Shown piece after piece: positions 1 through 4,874 of a stretch of 9,856 nt of DNA. Source of the stretch: Gemmatimonadota bacterium. GTDB lineage: Bacteria > Gemmatimonadota > Gemmatimonadetes > Longimicrobiales > RSA9. Both the position numbers and the translations under genes were made by a program. Numbering within the stretch: the first letter of the stretch is position 1; the number at the start of each line of letters is the position of its first letter. The notes below the pieces were generated by a model, which saw only the letters and a list, made by a program, of their open reading frames with translations, searched no databases and was not told the DNA's origin. Location: the NCBI GenBank assembly GCA_016207445.1, contig JACQPS010000108.1, positions 1-9,856 on the forward strand. The letters run 5' to 3'.

Positions 1-2
1 AG

Positions 3-84
3 TCAGGGGTCAGGGTTCAGGGGTCAGGGGTCAGCCGACCGGATACCTGATCCCTGACCCCTGATCCCTGATCCCTGATCCCTG
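3..84. repeat. Inverted array of 7-bp repeats (TCAGGGG / CTGATCC)
   Basis: The left arm (3-34) holds four tandem heptamers, TCAGGGG, TCAGGGT, TCAGGGG and TCAGGGG, plus a partial TCAG. The right arm (47-84) holds five heptamers of the opposite sense, CTGATCC, CTGACCC and three more CTGATCC, plus a partial CTG. The arms are near-complementary: TCAGGGGTCAGGG on the left pairs exactly with CCCTGACCCCTGA on the right. The transcript could therefore form a long GC-rich hairpin with a loop of about 12 nt (35-46). The array ends 3 bp from the stop codon of the GntR-like gene, so it could act as a processing or termination element or simply be an intergenic repeat family. There is no T-tract, so it is not a classical intrinsic terminator. 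It begins at the window edge and may extend further left. Confidence 0.85.
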
Positions 85-87
85 CAG

Positions 88-1062
88 TTAACCCGCGATC
101 TTCATCTCCACTTCCGCCCGCGCCGGCGTGCGGCTGCGGCGGATGGCCGCGTCCAGCACTGCGAGCTGGATGCGCGCGATGGCGGCCTCGGAGATGGCAC
201 GCGGCGGCGCGTAACGCTCGGTCGTGGGCAGCAGGACTTCCTCGACCCAGGCGGGGGCCCCCGGCCATAGGAAGACGGAGTTGGCGCGCGCGGCGGCGGC
301 CACGAGCTCGCCCCGCTCCTCCGCGGACACGATGACGAGTTGAGCGCGCGGGACCGTCAGGCGAACGAGCTCGAGCGCGCGGCGGACCTTCTCGGCAAGC
401 ACGGCGTTCCCCGTTACGACAACGCAGCGGCCGCGCGTGGCGCGCCTGCGCAGTTCGCGCAACACCTCGGGCGCCAACGCGGTCTCGATGATCGTCCGTC
501 CGGGCGAGACCAGTGCCACGTCCGCGCTGTGGTAAGGTGTGGTGACGATCAGGGGCGCATCCATCAGCGCGGGGTCGCCCGGCCGGAGCTCTTCCAGCAG
601 GTAGGGCACGGCATGCAGGTCGAGTCGCTCGCGTAGCTCGGCGGCGAGCGCCTCGGCCTGGTTCCAGTTGCATTCGACGACGGGGAGGCGCAGGCGTTCG
701 ACCTCGGCCACCTCCTCGATCACTCGCAGGATGCTGCCGGTGCCCAGTCCGAGGGCACGCGCTCCCTCGTAGGTGTGCTCCAGCCACTGCCGCTGCAATC
801 GTTCGAGCGGCCCCGGCGGATCCGGCAGCGGCTGCGCGCACAGGTAGATACCGGAGCGGGGCCGCACGCGCACCAGACCCTCTTCCTGCAGTCGCCGGTA
901 CGCCGCAGCCGCGGTCTTGCGGTCCACATCCTCGCCGTCCGCGATCTCACGGATGCTGGGAAGCCGCTCCCCCGGCCGCCAGTAGCCGAGGTAGAGACCG
1001 GAAACGATCCGGTCCCGAAGCTTGCCCAACACGGACGCGCCGGCGACCTGCTGCTTCGACAT
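88..1062 (-). CDS. GntR-family transcriptional regulator with unassigned C-terminal domain
   Basis: Predicted 324-residue cytoplasmic DNA-binding regulator. Residues about 10-76 form a GntR-type winged helix: LGKLRDRIVSGLYLGYWRPG, then ERLPSIREIA, then YRRLQEEGLVRVRPRSGIYL, which is the usual 'G.RLPS.R.lA...v.r.Ta..Ay..L..eGlv....gsG.yv' pattern. The remaining ~245 residues do not look like the FCD, UTRA or MocR aminotransferase partners. They read as alternating strands and helices (VVECNWNQAEALAAEL, PLIVTTPYHSADV, RCVVVTGNAVLAEKVRRAL), so a Rossmann-like or periplasmic-binding-like ligand domain is possible but unproven. I chose the ATG at 1062 because AGGTGGAGG precedes it by 5 nt and the helix-turn-helix starts right after. 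The reading frame stays open upstream to 1284, but that extension is Gly/Pro/Arg-rich and overlaps the lipoprotein gene. The target genes cannot be told from the sequence. Confidence 0.85.
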   Translation of the reverse strand: MSKQQVAGASVLGKLRDRIVSGLYLGYWRPGERLPSIREIADGEDVDRKTAAAAYRRLQEEGLVRVRPRSGIYLCAQPLPDPPGPLERLQRQWLEHTYEGARALGLGTGSILRVIEEVAEVERLRLPVVECNWNQAEALAAELRERLDLHAVPYLLEELRPGDPALMDAPLIVTTPYHSADVALVSPGRTIIETALAPEVLRELRRRATRGRCVVVTGNAVLAEKVRRALELVRLTVPRAQLVIVSAEERGELVAAAARANSVFLWPGAPAWVEEVLLPTTERYAPPRAISEAAIARIQLAVLDAAIRRSRTPARAEVEMKIAG

Positions 1063-1145
1063 CGTCGCCTCCACCTGGCGGATGGGTGGGAGCCAAGAAG
1101 TGGCCGGAAAGGATGCAAGAAAGGTTCCACCCCCGGGAGCTGGCT

Positions 1146-1157
1146 TTCCCCGGGGAA
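1146..1157. other. Perfect 12-bp palindrome TTCCCCGGGGAA
   Basis: TTCCCCGGGGAA is a perfect dyad in the 131-bp gap between the lipoprotein stop (1194) and the GntR-like start (1062). A second CCCCGGG core lies nearby at 1130-1136. The position is where an autoregulatory operator would be expected, but in DNA this GC-rich a chance palindrome is also possible. I could not identify a convincing -35/-10 pair for the regulator in this gap. Confidence 0.35.
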
Positions 1158-1193
1158 TGCGCGCAGCCCCAGGTGTAGATCCGCCGGAAGCGC

Positions 1194-1682
1194 CTACGGC
1201 TGCGGGTCCTCCTGGACGTGCGCCCGGCTCGAGGCCGCGGCGGCGACCTGGGCCATGGCCGGGTCGAGCTGCCCGAGGAGCCACTCCTCGAAACGTCCGG
1301 TGGACTCGCAGGACCCGCTGGCCGTGGCTCTCACCTCGGATGCGACGACGATGGAGCTCCCGGCGCCGCTCTCACGCACGTGCAGGCGCGAGCGGAGCGA
1401 CGCGCTCCCCACCCGGCTGTCCTGGCACCGGAGGTAGAGCCGGCCGTCGCCGGGGGCCGTCACCCAGTCCAACTGGAGAACCCGGTCCTCGGGGCTGATC
1501 TCGGAAATCAGGAGATCGAGAGAGCGGGCGCCCTGAGCGAGCTCGGCCCAGACGCTGGCGGGCGGCGCCGCGATTTGCCGCGCCCGCACCGGCCGCCCGT
1601 CGAACCGATCGAAGAAGTGCAGCCCGCAGCCGGTCAGGCCCAGCACCGCCAGCACCGCCACCCGTCCAATCCTCCCCGCCAT
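1194..1682 (-). CDS. Small predicted lipoprotein, possible helix-grip fold
   Basis: 162 residues. The N-terminus MAGRIGRVAVLAVLGLTGCG has a short basic n-region, a hydrophobic core and a lipobox LTGC with the modified cysteine at residue 19 followed by Gly, so this should be a membrane-anchored lipoprotein substrate of Lgt. The mature part contains 'RQIAAPPASVWAEL', which resembles the start of SRPBCC/helix-grip domains, followed by alternating strands ending in VVASEVRATASGSCE. This similarity is by eye and weak, and a BamC-like helix-grip lipoprotein is one alternative. The ATG at 1682 is preceded by GGAGGGG at a good distance. An earlier in-frame start at 1781 would put the signal sequence 33 residues inside the protein and run through the terminator hairpin. 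Function unknown. Confidence 0.75.
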   Translation of the reverse strand: MAGRIGRVAVLAVLGLTGCGLHFFDRFDGRPVRARQIAAPPASVWAELAQGARSLDLLISEISPEDRVLQLDWVTAPGDGRLYLRCQDSRVGSASLRSRLHVRESGAGSSIVVASEVRATASGSCESTGRFEEWLLGQLDPAMAQVAAAASSRAHVQEDPQP

Positions 1683-1721
1683 ACGCCCCTCCGCCCCCGC
1701 GGGTCCGCCCCGCACCGCTGT

Positions 1722-1756
1722 GAAAAGGCCCCGGAGGACGTCCCCCGGGGCGTTTC
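1722..1756 (-). terminator. Hairpin terminator after the HMA-like gene
   Basis: A 7-bp perfect GC stem (GCCCCGG at 1728-1734 with CCGGGGC at 1745-1751) encloses a loop that itself contains the palindrome GGACGTCC (1736-1743). On the minus strand it is followed by CCTTTTC, a short U-tract, 29 nt past the stop of the gene starting at 2007. On the plus strand it is followed by CGTTTC, so weak two-way action is possible. It separates the HMA-like gene from the lipoprotein gene downstream. Confidence 0.7.
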
Positions 1757-1785
1757 TCACCCAGAGCAAAGGGTGTTCCAATCGC

Positions 1786-2007
1786 TCAAGTACTGCTCTT
1801 CAAGCGGGCCTCGTATCCTTCCCCTTCCAGGCGCTCCAGCAGCCGATGCCGGGGCGCCCGCGCGCGGCTGTGCTTCACGTACACTTCCCCCCGATCCGGG
1901 CGAACCAGGACGCGGGCGACGCCCTGCTCCCCGTCCAGTAGCCGGCGGATCCGCTCCGCCGTGTCCCAGTCCTTCAGTTGCCGGACGACCAGCGTGGTGG
2001 ACTCCAT
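1786..2007 (-). CDS. HMA-like small protein lacking the metal-binding cysteines
   Basis: 73 residues, cytoplasmic, no signal or membrane segment. The layout strand (TTLVVRQL), helix (DTAERIRRLLDGEQG), strand (VARVLVRPD), strand (GEVYVKHS), helix (PRHRLLERLEGEGYEA) is the beta-alpha-beta-beta-alpha-beta ferredoxin-like pattern of heavy-metal-associated (HMA) domains, including the characteristic final 'L...GY.a'. Where HMA proteins carry GMTCxxC, this one has QLKDWDT, so both cysteines are missing. It is therefore unlikely to be an ordinary copper chaperone. It may have another partner or ligand, or be a general ferredoxin-fold protein. The start at 2007 is supported by GGAGGT five nt upstream and by a promoter about 30 nt further up. 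The reading frame continues antisense through the divergent glycosylase gene, but that part is not coding. Confidence 0.75.
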   Translation of the reverse strand: MESTTLVVRQLKDWDTAERIRRLLDGEQGVARVLVRPDRGEVYVKHSRARAPRHRLLERLEGEGYEARLKSST

Positions 2008-2040
2008 CGCGACCTCCGGGGGGCGGGAACCCGACGGCGT

Positions 2041-2069
2041 ATTGTGATCCGGCGCCCGGCCGGCGTCAA
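2041..2069 (-). promoter_or_regulatory. Sigma70-type promoter for the HMA-like gene
   Basis: On the minus strand TTGACG (2064-2069, 5 of 6 matches to the -35 consensus) is separated by exactly 17 bp from CACAAT (2041-2046, 4 of 6 matches to the -10 consensus). Transcription would begin near 2034 and give a leader of about 27 nt ending in GGAGGT before the ATG at 2007. It lies in the divergent gap with the glycosylase gene; no comparable promoter is evident on the plus strand there. Confidence 0.6.
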
Positions 2070-2112
2070 GTTTGCAGCCCGGAGCGGCTGGATGTGTTAC
2101 CGGGGGTGGAAG

Positions 2113-2845
2113 ATGGCCGCAAAGAGGTCGGCTCCGTGGCCGCGGCGCCGTGCCGGCCGGCGCACCGTCGCGCCGACGGCAAAGGAGACCGGGCGACGCG
2201 CATCGCCGGCGCCCTGCTGGCACGGCGCGGGCGACGCGTCGCCCTTCGTGGCAGGCGTGCCGGAAGAAGTGCCGCGCGCAACCTCGCTCGAGGCCTTGCA
2301 CGCCGACATGGTTTGCTGCACGCGCTGCGAGCTGGCGTAGGGCAGAACGCAGGTGGTCCCCGGCGTCGGACGCGAGGGCGCTCGTATCCTCTTCATCGGC
2401 GAAGCGCCGGGCAAGCAGCAAGACGTGCACGGGCTGCCGTTCGTCGGCAACGCGGGTCGATTGCTGAACCGGCTGCTCGCCGACAACGGCCTGGATCGCG
2501 AGGACGTCTACATCACCAACGTAGTGGCGTGCCGCCCGCCGAAGAATCGGGCGCCGCGGGTTCGCGAGATGAAGGCGCACGCACCCTGGCTGGAGCAGCA
2601 GATCCGCCTGGTCGGACCGGATCGTGACGCTCGGCCGCGCCGCCCTCGTTTACTTCCTTCCCACGGCCAGGATCACGGAAGTACGCGGCGTGCCGCACAC
2701 CATCGAGCGGGTTGGGCGCCAGCTCACGCTGCTGCCCCTGCTCCACCCCGCAGTCGCGTTCCGCGACCCCGAGCTGAAGACCGCGCTGAAGCAGGATTTC
2801 GCGAAGATCCCCGAGTTGCTGGCGCTGGTACAGCGGGCAGCATGA
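2113..2845 (+). pseudogene. Family 4 uracil-DNA glycosylase, disrupted
   Basis: Intact members are Fe-S enzymes that excise uracil from DNA. The family signature runs through two frames: an N-terminal CTRCELA (first two cluster cysteines), then RTQVVPGVG, motif A as GEAPGKQQDVHGLPFVGNAG, NVVACRPPKNR (third cysteine), then in another frame IVTLGRAALVYF, motif B LLPLLHPAVAFRDPEL and DFAKIPELL. Three lesions are visible. First, an in-frame TAG at 2338-2340 directly follows CELA and interrupts CELA-x-RTQVV, where relatives have a residue such as Lys. Second, a frameshift near 2614-2624 joins the QIRLV and IVTLG segments, consistent with a 5-bp loss in a GGATCG-type repeat. Third, the fourth cluster cysteine, expected in 'acxPyL', is His (KAHAPWL). 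The start at 2113 follows GGTGGAAG and leaves a ~55-residue basic leader. TAG also ends ccmH and the lipoprotein gene, so recoding is unlikely. Sequencing error could explain the first two lesions but not easily the Cys-to-His change. Confidence 0.85.
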
Positions 2846-2875
2846 GCCCTCCAAGCCCGGCGGTTGAAGAAATTC

Positions 2876-3745
2876 TCAGCGCGCCGGCTGCGCCGCGGGC
2901 GCGGCGGCCCGTGCGCCGGCCCGCCGCGACCAGAGATAGCCCGCGACTCCGAGGAGCAGCACGCTGGCGACCTGAGAGGTCGACAAGCCGAAGGCAATCC
3001 GGTCCCCCTTGGCCCGCACGAACTCGACCAGGAACCGCTCTATGCCGTAAAGCGCGAGGAACGCCCCGAACAGCCGGCCCGCCCGGAGCCGCTGGCCCGA
3101 CAGCTTCCACAGGATGCCGAACATGATCAGCGCCGCGCCGATCTCGTAGAGCTGGGTCGGGTGCACGGCCACGACCGCGGCATCCGGCACGGACGCGGGG
3201 ATATCCGCGCCGACCGACCGCAGGTAGCCGGCCGTGCTCGGCGGACTGCCCTCCGGGAAGGCGATGCCGACGCCTCCGGCTCCATCCAGCAGGGGCCGCA
3301 GCCCCGCCCAGCGCGTGGTCGGCAGGCCGTAGTCATCGCCGACCAGGAAGCATCCCAGCCGCCCCACGGCGTACGCCAGGGCGAGCGCCGGTGCGGTAGC
3401 GTCGAAGAGGGGTGCCAGCGGCAGCTTCTTCCGCTTCATCTGCCAGTAGTAGGCGGACACGCCGCCTATGAGTCCGCCGTACCAGACCAGCCCGCCGCGG
3501 TTGGTCAGCTCGCCCAGGGGGTCTGCGACCAGGTCGCGCCAGTGCAGCCCCAGGTAGTAGAGCTTGGCACCCAGAATCCCGGCGATGGCGACCCACACCA
3601 GTACCTCCCAGGCGAGCTCGGGGCTGCGTCCCTGCCGCTCGAGCTGCCGGGACAGCACCCACGCGCCCGCCAGGAACGAGGCGAACATCATCACGCCGAA
3701 ACTGGTGACGGCGAAACCGCCGATGCGCAGGATTTCCGGGTACAT
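2876..3745 (-). CDS. lgt: Prolipoprotein diacylglyceryl transferase
   Basis: Lgt is an inner-membrane enzyme that transfers diacylglycerol from phosphatidylglycerol to the lipobox cysteine of prolipoproteins, the first lipoprotein maturation step. 289 residues with about seven hydrophobic segments. Recognisable motifs are GGLVWYGGLIGG (84-95), GRLGCFLVGDDYGLPT (128-143), HPTQLYE (195-201) and ERFLVEFVRAK (236-246). Two positions differ from the E. coli form: the His of the 'HGGLIG' motif is Tyr, and the Asn of 'GRxGNF' is Cys. I recall similar variants in several other phyla, so I still call it Lgt. A ~50-residue stretch separates the GLPT and HPTQ motifs. The ATG at 3745 follows CGGAG by 5 nt and lies 28 nt from a predicted transcription start; a TTG at 3769 is less likely. 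It follows ccmH on the same strand but has its own promoter. The C-terminus is Ala/Arg-rich. Confidence 0.92.
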   Translation of the reverse strand: MYPEILRIGGFAVTSFGVMMFASFLAGAWVLSRQLERQGRSPELAWEVLVWVAIAGILGAKLYYLGLHWRDLVADPLGELTNRGGLVWYGGLIGGVSAYYWQMKRKKLPLAPLFDATAPALALAYAVGRLGCFLVGDDYGLPTTRWAGLRPLLDGAGGVGIAFPEGSPPSTAGYLRSVGADIPASVPDAAVVAVHPTQLYEIGAALIMFGILWKLSGQRLRAGRLFGAFLALYGIERFLVEFVRAKGDRIAFGLSTSQVASVLLLGVAGYLWSRRAGARAAAPAAQPAR

Positions 3746-3779
3746 GAACGCTCCGTGTGCCGGAAGCAAAAGCTCTGGT

Positions 3780-3785
3780 ATTATA
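3780..3785 (-). promoter_or_regulatory. Perfect TATAAT -10 box upstream of lgt
   Basis: On the minus strand a perfect TATAAT sits within the 11-bp palindrome GGTATAATACC (3777-3787). It lies between the ccmH stop (3817) and the lgt ATG (3745) and would give a leader of about 28 nt. No good -35 hexamer is found 16-18 bp upstream (GATCCC is what occupies it), so the promoter may be activator-dependent or use another sigma factor. The palindrome could also hold a bound regulator. Confidence 0.5.
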
Positions 3786-3816
3786 CCGAGTTAGCGGCCC
3801 AGGGATCCGGTACTTT

Positions 3817-4272
3817 CTAGGCCTGCGCCACGTCCCCGGAACGCGTCCAGCGCCGCACCACCACACCCACGACCGCGAGCCCCGCCAGCAGTGCCAGCAC
3901 CGGAAGCAGGTAGACGGCCAGGTTGAAGCCCCGCGGCTCCGGCTCGAGCAGGATCCACTCCCCGTAGCGAGCCACGAAATACGCCTTGACCTCGTCCGGC
4001 GTGCGGCCGGCCGCGAGTTGCGCGCGCACGACTTGCTTCATCTCCTGCGCGAGTTCGGAGGGCGAGTCCTGGATGGACAGCCCCTGGCAGACCGGGCAGC
4101 GGAGCTGCGAAGCCACGAGCCGGGTCCGGGCCTCCAGGTCCGGCGGGGTGTCCTGCGCCGCGGCCGGCGCGCTGATGAGGCCGGTCAGCGCGAGCAGCGC
4201 CAGCCTGACCACGCGGCGCCGGCGCGACCGTGCCGCCCGGGCCTTCCGCGCGGCCGCCCCTGCCCCGCTCAC
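3817..4272 (-). CDS. ccmH: Cytochrome c maturation thiol oxidoreductase CcmH
   Basis: CcmH is a membrane-anchored periplasmic protein that helps keep the CXXCH cysteines of apocytochrome c reduced and works with CcmF and CcmG at heme ligation. 151 residues from the GTG at 4272, whose GTGA overlaps the ccmG stop. The N-terminus is a long basic stretch, then a hydrophobic core ending ISAPAAAQD, consistent with a signal peptide. The redox motif LRCPVCQ (residues 57-63, cysteines 59 and 62) is the family signature, followed by the helical domain (QEMKQVVRAQLAAGRTPDEV) and YGEWILLEP. A C-terminal membrane helix at about 118-140 ends in RRWTRSGD. An alternative GTG at 4212 would shorten the signal peptide n-region but has no ribosome binding site. 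Last gene of the ccm operon; no ccmI follows. Confidence 0.93.
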   Translation of the reverse strand: MSGAGAAARKARAARSRRRRVVRLALLALTGLISAPAAAQDTPPDLEARTRLVASQLRCPVCQGLSIQDSPSELAQEMKQVVRAQLAAGRTPDEVKAYFVARYGEWILLEPEPRGFNLAVYLLPVLALLAGLAVVGVVVRRWTRSGDVAQA

Positions 4273-4874
4273 GGCCCACCCGGCGGCTGCGGCGCCACGA
4301 GCAGGGTCTCGATTCGCTCCACCAGCAGCGCTTCCGTGACCGGACCAACGTGCTTGTACGCTACGCGTCCATCGCGCGCAATGAAGAACGTCTCGGGCAC
4401 GCCGTAGAGTCCGTACTCGATGGCGGTGCGTGCGTCCGGGTCCAGCAGCGTGGGATAACTCTGCCCGCCCATGGCGCGGATCCAGCGCCGCGCGTTGTCC
4501 GGCGTGTCGTTGTACAGCACGCCGAAGAAGCGGACGCTCTCGTCCGCGTACGCCCGCGCCGTTGCCGAAAGCGGCTCGTGCTCGTCCCGGCACGCCAGGC
4601 ACCAGGACGCCCAGAAGTTCAGGACGACGACGTCCCCGCGCAGTGTCGAGAGCCGGACGGTGTCCGGTGCCCGGCCGCTGGCCGGGGCGCCGGCTCCTTC
4701 CCGGCCCACGGCGCCGCCGACGTCGTCCTCCAGGGTGGCGAGCGCGAACCCGGGCGCGGGACGCCCCGGCAGCGGCGACGGGATCGCCCGTGGATCGAGC
4801 TCCAACCCGATGCGCAACAGCACCAGGACCGGCACCGCGACCGACGCCGCGACGAGCGCCCGCTGCCAATTCAT
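4269..4874 (-). CDS. ccmG: Thiol:disulfide interchange protein CcmG/DsbE
   Basis: CcmG is a membrane-tethered periplasmic thioredoxin that passes electrons to CcmH or to apocytochrome c. 201 residues. The N-terminal anchor (about 5-24) is followed by the typical DsbE linker DPRAIPSPLPGRPAPGF. The thioredoxin fold carries NFWASWCLAC (86-95, cysteines 92 and 95) and the cis-proline loop GVPETFF (158-164, Pro160). Residues about 50-73 are an unusual Gly/Ala-rich insertion between the first strand (FALATLED) and VRLSTLRGD; E. coli-type DsbE has only a few residues there. The ATG at 4874 overlaps the ccmF stop as ATGA, and the gene ends overlapping ccmH, so all three should be translated together. 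Confidence 0.94.
   Translation of the reverse strand: MNWQRALVAASVAVPVLVLLRIGLELDPRAIPSPLPGRPAPGFALATLEDDVGGAVGREGAGAPASGRAPDTVRLSTLRGDVVVLNFWASWCLACRDEHEPLSATARAYADESVRFFGVLYNDTPDNARRWIRAMGGQSYPTLLDPDARTAIEYGLYGVPETFFIARDGRVAYKHVGPVTEALLVERIETLLVAPQPPGGP

Noticed and set aside
3..84. CRISPR array
   Set aside because: The units are 7 bp, tandem and without spacers, and they change orientation halfway. No cas gene is nearby.
1063..1284. N-terminal extension of the GntR-like protein up to 1284
   Set aside because: It is Gly/Pro/Arg-rich and overlaps the lipoprotein gene. A strong ribosome binding site and the start of the winged helix favour the ATG at 1062.
2338..2340. TAG read as pyrrolysine or another recoded amino acid in the glycosylase gene
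   Set aside because: The lipoprotein gene and ccmH both end in TAG, so it serves as an ordinary stop here. The same gene is also frameshifted and has lost an Fe-S ligand, so decay is the simpler reading.
1218..2627. A 469-codon open frame on the plus strand
   Set aside because: It runs antisense through the lipoprotein and HMA-like genes and out of frame through the glycosylase gene. It shows no recognisable domain and has shadow-like composition.
2846..2875. A shared terminator between the converging glycosylase and lgt genes
   Set aside because: The 30-bp gap shows no stem with a T-tract in either direction.
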